Origin: Tribonema minus
Lineage: Eukaryota; Sar; Xanthophyceae; Tribonematales; Tribonemataceae
NCBI GenBank assembly: GCA_017506865.1
Contig: JAFCMP010000063.1
Location: forward strand, 250,501 to 314,500
DNA: 64,000 bases
Direction of reading: 5' to 3'
The notes beneath the pieces are model-generated. The model was not told where the DNA came from. It saw only the letters and a list, made by a program, of their open reading frames with translations, and did no database searches. This document shows positions 12,037 to 24,255 of the stretch, piece after piece; positions within the stretch are counted from its first letter, which is position 1, and every line of letters starts with the position of its first letter. The position numbers and the translations under genes are program-made.

Positions 12037-15000
12037 ATGCCGCCCGGGTCCCCAAACTCAGAGGCGGGCAGCGCAAGTACTCTGGCGTCCGTGGAGGCAC
12101 CTAGACCTCCGAGTGCTCTAGAGCTGGCAGTTACCAAGCTCAAAGACAGATACAGACTTTACAAGCACGCTGGTTATGGCCCCCCCTACAGTGATGACTA
12201 CGGTGAGTGCAGCCTGGGTTCTCCTGACTGCTACTACCTGATGCATGTGACGATTGTTTCGTGCCGGTTTGAAAGTCTATCGTTGTCCGCCTCTTGCCGC
12301 ACTTATCGGTGGTGCAGGGCAAGTATCGGGGCGAATGTAAAACACTCAAATTTCCGGGTCTATGATCAGCATGCAGACTGCTTGGTGCGCTCTGGGCATA
12401 CTGCTTGACACGCTTTTGATAACGCAAGCGTGCTTGACCGCATGCAGATGGGAACCTGCCGGAAGAGTGCAACACTTTTTTGCCCAACGTACAGGAGATT
12501 CACGGCATGCTGAAGCGGGGCGCAGACCCAAATGCACGCGTAAAAGCTGACAATGGCTGCACTGCTGTCCACTACGCGGCACGCTATGGACTGGTGGAGG
12601 TGAGATACATGAACTTTGTTTGTAGAGATGGTCGTGACAGCTTGTACTTGGTGTGGGCGTATGACACACCAAGGCAACACCATATGGCTTTCGATTGGAT
12701 GGAACCGGATTCATACAGACGCAGCAAGACCCTTCTTTGTCAGCACAACCAAGAGCACTGCCTAGTTGGACACAACAAGCGCCCTCAACTAAGCCGCTGT
12801 GCGTAATGTACTGCAACGTAGGGGTGGTGCCCACAGCTGGGTTATGGTGCCCTGAGACAGATCTGACATCTGCAGCAGGCACGTCAACTTGAAGATGCCA
12901 AGCTCATAGGCAGTGAAACGCCAGTGAAACGCCATTGACGATGAGGAACATCAAGAGCTTGAGCTGGTACAGCGCCTAACTGCAAAAACTGAGCCCATTT
13001 TTTGCCAGGTGACATTGACTTGCGCCTGGACGTACAGCTTCGCAGAGGTTTCAACATGTAAGCAGCACTCAACGCACCTCTTATAATCATATGTCTGTTG
13101 CCTCCTGCGATAGGAAACTGGACGTTGCACTTCAAAGTACATGACAGGCACCGGCAGCGAAGAAGGGCCTGCTCATGGATTCATGGCATTCGGTGCCTTG
13201 TGCAGCTTAAGCTTCACAGAGCAAAACAGGCAGGGCACTTTCTTGTGACTGCATCCTGGACTTATCTCAGAAGACCAGCAAAACACAGGCAGACAGAAGT
13301 CTTTGTTAGTCTATCACCTGCAGAGAGCAGAAGCTGCAGTTCATGAACTCGCATAGACTGGTCGTCATGTGCCCCGCGCTGGGGAGAGCAGGCAGGGTAG
13401 GCACAGCGACACACCTTGTATGGATGGCCCATGATGGCGACGTTACATTATTTACGCGAGCATCGGGGATAGGATTATCAGTTCTCGTGTTAGTGGCGTA
13501 TAGAAAAAGATTCAAGCACGTGACGCTGCTAACCCTTGAGTCTTCACTGGTGGTGGCGCGTTGCTGTGCATGGGTACACTGCAGTGACATCATTTCTTGA
13601 ACTTGCAACAGATCGTTCCGATGGTTCTTCACCAATGAAGTGTGCCACCTTACAATTTCTACTGCCTGAGTGTGCCTGAAGCCGCGGTGTGGTGGAAGGC
13701 AGCGATGCACTCAAAAAAAGGCATTGCAAGTGTAATAATGTATGGCTCTCATCAAGAGCCCTGTGTTCATGACGTCACTAAGACGCTTTTTGCGCTCTGG
13801 TGTGTGAAGACAATAAGCGTTTTTTGATGCTGGGCACGTTAACGCAGCTGCACAAAGCTACAATTTGGGTGCACTGCTGGCCTCACGAGCAGTCATGTCC
13901 TTGCTATCAGCACTCTGAAGGGACCACTTTTGTCCGGCTTGGGCATCTTGCAATGATCTCATTGAGGGGACTTCAAACTGCACTGCCTGTCACATTGCAG
14001 TGTACTTTGGTGAAGCGCACTGCCCAGCGAAATTGCACCACGACATAATGCGGTCCTCCCAGCTTCTGGTCAGCCGTGTACCGCGCATAGCAGTAGGAGA
14101 GGAGTGTGCGTTTGGTAGTCACAGCTGAAGGGCAGCGGTCCTGCTGCTGCATGGTGCCAGCAGTGCTCAGCGCATTTGCGCCAACTGAACAAAGCGCCAA
14201 GCAATGAGTTCTGGCAGGTGCACAGCAAGCACAGTGTGCGCGTCAGCATCTGCCGTGCGTGGAGTTCAATGACCGTGCGCTCACATCCGACTTGAGAGGC
14301 TGCACGATGGCTCTCCACCTCTGACCACTGCACTAGGTACTCTCCCTGAAACTCCAGCCCCTTTTTAAACACCGTTTGTAGTTGCAGTCAGAAGATGAGA
14401 AAGTGCACGACTTCAAATCACAGTATGTACAAAAACGCCCCCCTTGGGGGAGGCTTCACAAATACAAGTCCAGGAACGCACGCGTAATTCATGAACCTGC
14501 AAGTTACCCACCACTTTTCTTGTCTTGCACGCGGTCTGGCTCCACTCGCTCAACTAACGCCAGCAACCTACCTCGTTCGCGCTGCAGGTGCTGACAATGC
14601 TGCAGCTGGCGGGCGGTGATGTGAACACAGCCAACACTCTTGGCATGACCCCCCTGTCTTACGCATGCAGATTTCCTCTGGTGGCAGAGGTGGGTGCACA
14701 GGCAGCACAAAGTAAAGCATGCAACACACGAACAAATAAGTGTTCATGCCACCCTGTACAAATGCTGGAGACTGGCATGTGCTGCCAGAGTAGCATTGCA
14801 TTGTTGCTACAGCAACATTTCTGGATCTTAATGACGACAACAAGCACCTTTTGACAACTCAGTAGATCATTGATGATGTCATCGCTTGTGCACAGACGTG
14901 TTTGAGCATGCTAACAATCATGTGCGATATAGACTGATACAACTACATTTAATCACAAATCACATGCGCGTACCAAATGACAATTCGGCTTCCAATGTGC

Positions 15001-17571
15001 AGTGTGCCTAGTACTCTCAGCCATGGCAACTGTGATGAGTGCAGTGTCTTCAGGATTGGTGTGTCTCATGTCTTATGCTCTGTACTATCATATCACATGT
15101 ATCAGTGCACATTGGGAAGTACTTGTGAACAACATGATTTGGATCCAGCGATTTTGCTCACAAAGCCTGCAAAAGTGTTGCACCATATGCGACAAAAAAG
15201 TACGCTCAACTGCATGGGCATCACCGCACGAAGCTGATACATGTGCTGTGGGTTGCTAACGGCATGTCCCACAGGAAGACGGCAAGGGCCTGCTGGCTAA
15301 GCGACAGACACAGACAGTGCTATGGCTGCTTGATGCCGGTGCAGAGGTGGACCTGGTTGACAAGGTACAATGGCGCATGAATGCACTCGCACCGAGAACA
15401 TTTGTTACTGCCTCCTAGGCTATTCGTGATCTTTTTGTGACACCATCAGGCACTGTATGTAGCCCTTTTGAGAACCAGCACTACCTTTGGAAGCCCTTGT
15501 GTACAACGGCAGCAGCTAGTGACATTTGTGCGATGCACACATCACGGCAATGCAAATATTGCATCAGGCACCAACTGCATTGCGTCAAGTGTATCTTGGC
15601 CTTCCAAAGTTGTGCTTGTGCATGTGTTGCACGAAGGTTGTCCAGAGTTGATGAACACATGGCATGTGGCACCTCATGCTGACCTGCTTACCCTGTGCAT
15701 ATGTGCAGGGCGGTTTCACACCGCTTCTATGGGCCTGCCGCAGCGGCCTGGTAGCAGGCGTACAGGCACTCCTGGCTGCAGGCGCCAAGCTGACGCGCAC
15801 GCGCAAGTGGGTACACCTACCTCAGGTACACTCTATCATTCATTCATGAATTTCACAAGTCCTGCAGGTCCGCACCATTCGCTCATGAATTTGCATTCAC
15901 GGCAGATCTGCATCATTTGTTCATCGAATAACACCTACCACAGGTATGTATCATTGAGTCGTGAATACCCACCTCCTACAGGCCCTCATCATCCACTCAT
16001 GCATTTGCGCCCGCCGCCTGTTTGCAGCATCCATTCATGAATGCACAGCGTTGGTAGTGTAAACGCGTTGCCGAAGCCCTTGTGGCAATTGTAGAACTGA
16101 TGTCAAGGATACAATGATGTGAAGCAGGCATAGCGCATAACACCACTGGTGCTAGATATAATTGGTGAGTCCAACTTCACAATCTGCCAACATGTGAGGT
16201 ATTGTTTCATGATGTGTGACTTTTGATTTTCTGATGTCCATCTGCCTGCCGAAGCACTGGTTTCAGTGGCCGGAGACATGATGCATTCTGAACATTGGCT
16301 GGTAAGCAAATGATCTGAACGCAATTGTCACGCCGAAATGTGCAGCGATGCTGCCTTGCAGGTCCAAGTAGCTGTGCTAGCGCTTGTACTGGCATTGCAT
16401 TAATATCCCAAAGTCCACTGGGTGGCAGGTCAAGTTACATCTGTGCTCTGTGGCCGCTGTCCTCTACTCCTTCTTCATACCCCAAGTATATTGCACATAT
16501 CTATACACAAGTATGTATAGAGGTATACGTTAGAAGTACGTCAAAGTACCTGACATGCGCCTGACGTTGCTGCGCAGGTTGATGTCATGGGCATCACGTC
16601 AGACCCCAAGATCCGCTCTATCTTGCAAGGTGAGCGTCGCCAGCTGTCTTACGCATCAGAGGTCACGCGCTCACACGCAGAATTGTGGATGCTCACGCTC
16701 AACCACAGATTGACACCAGCGCTAGGGCCTGATGCCATCCCAATATCTTCAAACACTTGCTTACGCACATGCATGTATGCGCATGCATGTATCATTACCA
16801 ACATGTATGAATCTTGCTGCACGTCTGCGGTGTACCGCAGCTGAGGTTGACAGGATCCGCGCAGAGGAGGAGGCTGTCGCTCGTGCCAAGGCACTAGCAG
16901 AGACTGCCATGCCTGTGATAGATCCGGCGGTGGCGGCACAGCGAGAGAAGCGGCGACAGCGGCACAGGGCCGCATCTGAGGTCCGTTGAACTTCAGTTTG
17001 GAGTGTCACTTGCGGTTGACTAGCAGCTGTGTTATTTGCGCAGTGCAGTGGTACATGTGTCACTTTGCGTGAAAATGTCGGACAGCCATTGTGTGTATTT
17101 GTGTGATCAGCTTGAGCAGTGGCAGGACTGCCATGGCAGTGCATAGAGATGGCGCAGATCACAAAGCAGACTGCGGTGGTGGTCAACATTGTTCAACATT
17201 GTTGCAATCGAGCTGCAGTAACACATAACGATGCTTCGTGCATGAAGTATGAAGTAAGGTGATTTCCTGCCAAGTGGTTTGCACATTGCTGGCAAGCACA
17301 TGTACGCCATGATTTGGCGCTGAGGTCATGTGGTACTGGCATTTGCTTTTCTGGGGTAGACAATTCTTTGAAGTTGCGCCCTTCGAAGCACCCAATTACA
17401 AGAGCAAATTTGCTTGGCAGTCCACTTGTGCTACGTTCATGAGCTCACTTCTATATCTTGCACGACTGCGCGCTGTGCCCACAGGCAAGAGCCGCGGCAA
17501 AGGCCATGCGTGTACAACCTGTACGCCTCGCCACACGCACACCTGATGCAGCGCGTGTTGATTTGAGGTGA
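12037..17571 (+). CDS. Ankyrin-repeat protein, multi-exon
   Basis: Ankyrin repeats are protein-binding scaffolds; the partner is unknown. Exons: first coding exon from ATG 12037 to a donor at 12202 or about 12249 (unresolved); then 12495-12599, 14588-14689, 15275-15364, 15709-15825, 16578-16629, 16841-16980 and 17485-17571 (TGA). From 12495 on, the phases agree at every junction. Joined, the repeats read well: NGCTAVHYAARYGLVE..LAGGDVN, LGMTPLSYAC, LLDAGAEVDLVDK, GGFTPLLWACRSGLV..LLAAGAKL. The tail is Glu/Arg-rich and probably helical (RIRAEEEAVARAKALAE, AAQREKRRQRHRAASE), ending RTPDAARVDLR. The N-terminus is short and carries no clear targeting peptide. The 2-kb intron 12600-14587 holds no exon by phase and fold. 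The donor at 15825 lies in the first unit of a minisatellite. Function beyond scaffold is not predictable. Confidence 0.72.
15814..16042 (+). repeat. Minisatellite of about 39-bp units beside a splice donor
   Basis: Six degenerate units of about 37-40 bp, each with a CACCTACC..CAGGT block followed by a CATT..TCATGAATTT block. The first unit contains the CAG|GTACAC donor of the ankyrin exon ending at 15825; the later units carry diverged versions of it. The array lies in the following intron. Confidence 0.65.
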
Positions 17572-18569
17572 GCAAGTCCTTTCTTTTCATTTCATTCAAC
17601 TTTTCAAACAACCATGTCGTGCGCACATGAGCGTTGCTATGTCACAATGGCACGCGTTTACCTCTGTCGGCATCAACGCCGGCAAATGTGTACAGTGATG
17701 ACGGTGCGCTGCACTATCTCTTACCCATTATGGTGTCTCTCCTATGTGTCCTATACCTAAGTAGGAGGTGTTTTGTCACATATGTTGCTAAGGTTCACAG
17801 CACCCTGTGCAGCTGCACGTGCTATGCACGCTGGGGATGAGCGCCGCTGCAAGCAATGTCATGGTCACGCCTAACACAATGACCCACAGCCCATGTTTTG
17901 CCAACAACGTGGCTCAACACTGAATGTGCATGCATGCACTGCAGCTGCTCATCCCAAAAGCAAATCCCTTCCAGGGTGTTGTGAACGCGTTTCACGCGTT
18001 GCATGCAATTGTGGTAGTAATCATCAAAGATAGTATGGTTTGATAGAAGCTTTGCATTTGGCATCAACGAGGTTACCACCATTTTTCAGAAAATAACACA
18101 GATGATGCTGACTCGTTGCCACACCTTGAAGTGCGGGCACAGAACTTAACACTAACCCGGAGTATGCTGTAATGTGCTGTAATGCCCCATCAAGTGTGGA
18201 TGATCTACGCCCATCAACCGCCCCCCAGTCAGAAAAGAAAATGTGTATGCAGTCAAACCCTTACGCAGTGTCAGCCGGCAGGCTCTAGTTGCACCACTGG
18301 TCTCGGCGTAATGTGGGGTGACTAGCAGAGGGCTAGGGCTCTTGCTAGGGCTCAGGCTCCTTGACAAGGCACGAAGCCCTGGGGCAGGGTAACTGGCAAG
18401 ACTTCCTCGCTAAGTAGCAGTAAAAACAACATCGTTGACGTTTTGTATTTTGGTCGATTGCAACTCGCGACTCCCGGGCCTTGGCTATATCTGGAGAGGC
18501 ATCTCTTACTTGCTCATGAAACGCCCTGTGTTGCATTTGAAAGCAGCTCTGCTGGTACCGCTCTGACTG
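17572..18569. other. Intergenic, no gene recognised
   Basis: Between the ankyrin gene stop and the duplicated segment. Short open frames on both strands lack family signatures and splice partners. There is a GCTAGGGCT near-repeat at about 18330-18355. I see nothing I can support as a gene or RNA. Confidence 0.4.
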
Positions 18570-19330
18570 GCAGTTTGTCGTGCGCTCATGTCTGCACACC
18601 GCTTTACCTAGTGCCTGACGTCGGCACGCACTACGCAGCCTTTGCAACGAGCTCCACTAGATCGAAGTGCTGCCTAACCATACCACCAACTCGACTACTT
18701 CACGCTACAACGCCGTGCTGCCATCCCCGACCATTTAACTTCACCTTACTGTAACCCCTGTGCAGCGACACTCCCCGCGGCCAGACTTGGCTCAAAGACC
18801 CCTCCAGCGATACCACACTGGCTGAAAATTTATAATGCGCTCGCGTGTGCGCAAAGCTATATATATTGGCTAACGCGGGCGCGCACTGCGCAGTTTTTGC
18901 AACGAGCCACCACGTCACTGACCCTGGCCATGGCCATGGCATACCTTCAACCCTAACTTCAGCCGTCCCAGCCATGCTGCCAGACCCCACAACTAAACTC
19001 CACCCTATTACGCACCCCCCTCGCAGTGACGCGCCCCGCGGGCAAACATGGCTCAAAGACCCCGCCAGCGGTGCCTGGCAGCTCACCGCGCCCGTTCGCG
19101 CCACCACCACCGCCAGCGCCGACCGCCGCGGCAGCGACAGCGATGCCGGCGCAGTGGCCGATGCCATGAGGCGCGCCGCGCTGCTGCGCAGCACGCTCAC
19201 CAGCGGCGCGTCCGCGCGCGTTACGCTCCAGCAGCGGTGGCGCGCCATGACGGGTGGCGCGCTGCTGGACGTGCAGGTGGCGCCGCACGCGGCGGCTGCG
19301 GCAACGGCTGGCGCTGCGGAGTTCAGATGA
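18570..19330 (+). CDS. Terminal exon(s) of an unknown gene within a tandem duplication
   Basis: Two adjacent diverged copies of about 260 bp: roughly 18570-18830 and 18831-19085. Each ends with a 3' splice site (CTGTGCAG or CCTCGCAG) and the same peptide, PRGQTWLKDP. Between the copies most codon differences in this peptide are silent (GGC/GGG, CAG/CAA, ACT/ACA), which supports this frame and strand. The second copy runs on as an Ala/Arg-rich exon from about 19027 (DAMRRAALLRSTLTSGA, LQQRWRAMTGGALLDVQV) to TGA at 19328-19330. I do not recognise the protein and cannot find its first exon. The minus strand is also open here for 265 codons, which I regard as a shadow. Confidence 0.4.
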
Positions 19331-21121
19331 TGCCACGAGCTGCCACCACGAAAGGGAACGGCATTATTTTGGGCCCAGTACTCTGTCAGCCGTTGCAACT
19401 GCCCACAGCGGTCCTTGCGTGCGGCTGCACAAAGTGTGGCGCAGTGGTGACCTGATTTTGGCACAGCAGCGCTTTTGGAGCGACGGCCGTGACACACTGG
19501 CCCAGCCTGTGCCAGCAGCTCCTTCCACCGTGACTATGCCCGTTGAACGAGTGACTGCAGCATGCATACGCAGGGACATGCGGCAGGAGTGTTCTTCAAG
19601 CATGGCTTGCTGCTGCGCTTGATGCTCACACATGGTTGCACTGCACAGGCAATTTCCGTGCTGCACCAGACTGTGGAGGCTACATTGGCAGCAGTGTTGC
19701 TGGATTTTAGCTGCCAGTTCGCGCTCACTCTGGAAGACGGTCATGACCGGGAGACAATCTTCCATCTGCTGGTCGTGAGCATGCTTGCTGGCTGCAAACT
19801 GCAGCTGGGGCATGGACGGCTGCCGCGCACCTTGAAGTGCGCTGCAGCATTAATCAGCTTGAGGCGCCAAACACTTTGAAGCACATTGAAGTAGAAAAAA
19901 ACGGCATGCACAGGGGAGTGCCTTGAATTGCTGGTGGCAGATCTCACCGCACATCATCACCAGTAGGTCCTATGTGAATTGATTCTAGTTGATGGTGTTG
20001 CTGCTGTCATGACTGCACTGACACCCTGGCAGGACGGCACACAGGTAATCTGCATTATTAGTACCATTGAGAACCTAGGTGTGGCGATGGCAGTCTGAAA
20101 TCCAGAGAAGGCATGACATGTGATTGTGATTGATAGATACCGTTAAATGAAATGCAATTCCTTTTGGCACCTGCACTGCTATATGTTTTGTCTTCTTGTC
20201 ACAACCTGGTCTTCATCTTTGTATGTCAGCCCTGAGTTGTTTGAATCACTTTAGTAATAATCAATGTACTGCTGGTGCCAGCACATGCTTGACCCCCTTG
20301 TTGACTGAACATAACGTTGGCGATGAATCACTGATGAGGTCTACACACAGCTCAACTCGAAGTTGCTACCATCTTTCAAAGTGAGACATGCGTCCTTACT
20401 TTATTCTCATGTGTGCCTCTTCCATGGCCCATGAACTTTTTTTAGCCCAATGGGAAGCGCATTCTTGTTCCAGCACATGAGCTGCATCAGCGTCTTTCTA
20501 CTGACAGCAATGGCATGCAGGGCACTTTGTGTGTGAACGCTACTCGTGTCACACCGAATCATCTAGCTCATCATGGTATCCAGTCCTGCAGCTGCAAGTG
20601 TACTCTGACACTTGCTGACTATTGCGTGGGTGGGCTGCGCGAGTCTTCACGACACTGTGTTTTTAAAACTATCATTGCATACTGCTGTTGATGGACATCC
20701 ATCCGGACGCATTCTAAGCAACTGAATGCACCGCTGCTGGCAGCAGCTGCCAGAAGAGCAGTAACAACCGCACTCCACACAATCCTCGCTTGTTCATTGG
20801 AGTCGATGGCACGCCAGAGCGGCTTATGCGTGGAAGACATGTACAGAGCTAGGGCGCCTTCAATCTGTATCTGTACAGCACACCTTGAGTATGAACAAGA
20901 AATGTTGCCCACTTTGTAATAACGTTTTCATGTCTCTCTTGTTCATCTCTCTTGCATTCGAATGCATGATGCTGCAGCCAGCCAGCTCCCAACCTGAATC
21001 CCACAAACTTCTCGCCAGTTTTTTTTTTTCAGGGGCGGAACACCGGGAACCCAACTAAAACTTCACTTCGTCAACTGCAAATTGAACTTGCAGTTCATGA
21101 ACTTTGGTTCTCCTCTGCCGA
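19331..21121. other. Intergenic, no gene recognised
   Basis: Contains opposing open frames at 19364-19879 without homology or conserved splice structure, and otherwise short frames. The last 100 bases precede a plastid-targeted gene and include a T9 run at about 21020. No promoter motif is recognisable. Confidence 0.35.
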
Positions 21122-23491
21122 ATGAAGGCTGCAGTGCTAGCGCTTCCGACTGTCGTCCTGACAGCATCGCTATCATGCACAGCAGCTTTTGTGCCGTCTA
21201 GGTGTCAGCCATTACAGCAACGGTTTGGGCAATGTAAACATCGCAGCCCCGTTGCTGCGTCGTCATGTGTCATGCTAGCCGGCAAGGGCTTCGGCAAGGC
21301 CTCCGAACAGGTGCGCGACGCTCGAAACTCTCATGTGCAGACATTTATTTTTGAGGCACCGTTGCTGCTTGATAGCAGCCATCGGGAACACTGTTCACGC
21401 TAATGGCACTTTGTCATGTCATCGTTTTTGTCATCGTTTTTGTCCGAATTTGTTGTGCAGGTGCCTCAGCCAGAAGTGGCAGCAGCAGCTGTGCCCAGGT
21501 GAGGCAAGAATGCAATTATTCGTTGATTAGGGCATGCTCTCTGGCACTTGCCATTGACGAATGTTTCGTGCTTCAACATTAACTAGCACCTGCTACAACC
21601 CTGCATATCCTTGCAGATTTCGCCAGAGCTGCGCCCCTCTTTTCCTGCCGTAAAGTTGTTTGTATGTAGCCGCAACTATCTTATCTGCTGTTGAAATAAC
21701 AGCAAAATGTCACCAACTGGAAAACATACTCACGTGAGTTGGAGGCAGCAGACAGAGATCATTGTCGTCATGCACAACTTCACATACTCACGCGCCGCAT
21801 GATGCCACGCAATCGCTGCAGCTCTGGAGGCTCGCTGGGTACCATCTTCAAGCGCGGCGATGAGGAAATCCGCGAGCTGACAAGCGATGAGTACCTGTAC
21901 ATGATGCGAGACTGGGCACCACTGGCCAACTTTGCACAGCTAGAGGTGGGCCACTAGCTTTTTGTGTGGAGCATATGCAGTTCAAAGCTCGACAACTGCA
22001 GCACTCCGCCTATTGCAGTCAAGTACGGCTGTGTGAGCGGGGCCCTGGAGTACAATGAAGATTTGTTCTGCTCGCATCATCTCAGAGCATAGTGGGCCTG
22101 GTGCTGACGCTGATCTGCCTTGTGGTGAGGGTCCGTGTAGGCAGCGAGCGCCACTTCCTGTGAGTGATATGTGGTAAGTTGAAAGCATACTGCCAACAGC
22201 TGCTTGGTGGTTCTTTTGCACAGTGCGATGCGGCCATCGTCTGAAGATCGCTCATGACAGATCGCGTGGATGCACTGGCAGTCCAGTGGTTGAGTGGTCG
22301 ACCATTTCTTACCTCTTCGCCAGGGTTGTACGACATGCCCAACAGCCATAGCGCATGTCATAAAGGCGCGAGCGCGATAGCGTTTTGTGCACTTTGCCCC
22401 CCTGCGCTGGTAATGAGCACGCTGACACTATGTGCTTAGATTTAGGGGCACTGCCACAAACTTCAAACCCTAATGGTGCCCTCGCGTGTGCTGCTCAGGT
22501 TGAGGACTCTGCCATCAAGGCGCAGGCCAAACGCGCGCTGGCAGTGCTGAGGGGCATGCAGAAGTGGGCACCGGCGCGCAAGGGGGACTTCAGGCAGGAG
22601 GGATCCGGCTGGGCGTTTGCGGCGCCTGTTGCGGCGTTCAAGGCTGGGAATCTGGACGCAGTGGCGTGCTTGGAGGTGCGGTTGAAGGGGCGCATACAGG
22701 CGCTTGAAGTCTTATCCAGAGCTGTTGAGGTGTTATCTTCAGGGTCCATCATGGAGAGTAACTGTCTACAATTTGATATATCTGTCCACAATTGGACAAA
22801 GCGGATGATCAGAGAATGTCATGTGCTGCAGCTGGCTGTTGAGAGCGCAGGAAAAACACTTGCCTGGTTCTTAAAGTGCGCCCTCATACTGTGCAGCATC
22901 GCACACAGGAGTTATCATTGCCGTTAGCAGGCAGCAATTAACTATTTGCTGCAAACAGCACAGGGCTGAATACATGAGCGCAAATCAGTGTCGCTTCAAA
23001 TCATCGCAAACTCAGCAGAGGCACATCTATCGCTGTGTCATGGCGCTGCTGCATGAGAATGCTACTGAGCACTGTCATGGGCTCACAACCTTTGCTTCTG
23101 CTGGACTCCCCGGCTATGCCATCGAATCAGCCATTCACACCTGTCATCATGGCAATGTCATGCACGGGCACCATCGTCCGGTTGCCTGTCATTGCATGGC
23201 AGTTTGCTTTTGATTCTTGCAATTCGACTCTCAACAACGTTGCCATGCATTGTGTGCTGTGTGTGTGCGTGTTGCGGCGCGCGGCAGGTCACCGAAGAAG
23301 ATGGCATAACGATAGCGTGGCTATGCGAGAACCCCAGCTATCTGGGTGTTCCGGGCAACTCCATCGCATGGCTGGTGAAGGGGATAGAGACTCTGGTGGG
23401 CAAGCGCTTGGACATGGCAGTGCAGGAACTGCCCACCGCCAGAGGGGAATTGGCTGACGATGATGAGCCTCAAGCTAGCCCAAAGAAATAA
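21122..23491 (+). CDS. Probable plastid-targeted protein of unknown function
   Basis: The ATG at 21122 opens a bipartite plastid-targeting presequence: hydrophobic signal peptide (MKAAVLALPTVVLTASLSC) with cleavage before TAAFVP, the Phe-containing motif used by red-lineage secondary plastids, then a basic transit peptide. Exon 1 is 21122-21310. Exons near 21461-21498, 21617-21665 and up to 21945 are likely (VPQPEVAAAAVP; ISPELRPSFPAVKLF; GSLGTIFKRGDEEIRELTSDEYLYMMRDWAPLANFAQLE split over the last part), but I could not make their phases agree. Exons 22499-22675 (VEDSAIKAQAKRALAVLRG) and 23288-23491 (VTEEDGITIAWLCENPSYLG..) are clean, phase 0 at 21945, 22675 and the stop. The mature part would be about 200 residues, largely helical, with no membrane segment, and ends in an acidic/Lys tail. 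I do not recognise the family. Confidence 0.6.
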
Positions 23492-24255
23492 CAATTGAAG
23501 GAAGATGATGAATAATCTTTGCGTGCAGCCTCCTCTTTGTCTTTAGTTGCCATCTGCACGCCTCTGCACATACATTCAGTGCCTAATTGCATGCATATTA
23601 GAGGCATCTGCCAGTGAGAAGCTTGCATGAGCCAGCAGCCCCTTGCTGTATTAAGTGTTCAGGCAGCACTGTGAACACTGTGCCATTGACAAGCCGACTG
23701 AAACCCTGCCAGCAGCGCAATGTAATTCCATGGCAACGCAAATCTTTTGTCAGCCATGGGTGATGGCGAGAGCGACATTGCACAAGCCGGCGTAAATGCT
23801 GTGCACTCCACCACCTCACCTCATGGACGCAGCACACAGAGCTGCCATAAGCCAGGATTGGTTTGACACATATCAGAAGCACATGCTTTCAAGACATACA
23901 AGCGCCATTTGACTTTTCATTGTGGCACTTGCCCAGGCATGATGGGGGGGAGGGGGGTTGTGTCTGAGGGCAGCAAGTACATCGCAAGCAAATGCAAAAA
24001 ACTTGAAGCACTCGTAGTGCCCTGCCACGGGCTTTCATGTGCCTTTGCCGCTGCTCTAGCGCAGGAACCACGCACGTCGAGCTGGGTACACATGAGCACG
24101 CAGTGCTCTTTTTGGCCACATCCCACAGCAGGAAAATCTCACGAAACAACACCGTGTTCAGCTGCGAGCTACACAGCGATAGCAAGCGCATCCACGCGTA
24201 GCTCGTGCCCTAACTGTGATCATCGGAAGGTATGCAGGCATGCAGGCAGAACGTG
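23492..24255. other. Convergent intergenic region
   Basis: Lies between the stops of the plus-strand plastid-targeted gene and the minus-strand SLX4-like gene, so it should contain both 3' UTRs. Nothing else is recognisable. Confidence 0.4.

Noticed and set aside
15814-16042. CRISPR-like array
   Set aside because: Units are degenerate head-to-tail repeats without distinct unique spacers, inside a eukaryotic intron.
18700-19497. 265-codon minus-strand open frame
   Set aside because: GC-rich shadow of the plus-strand duplicated exon; codon changes between the two copies fit the plus frame better, and the minus frame has no family signature.
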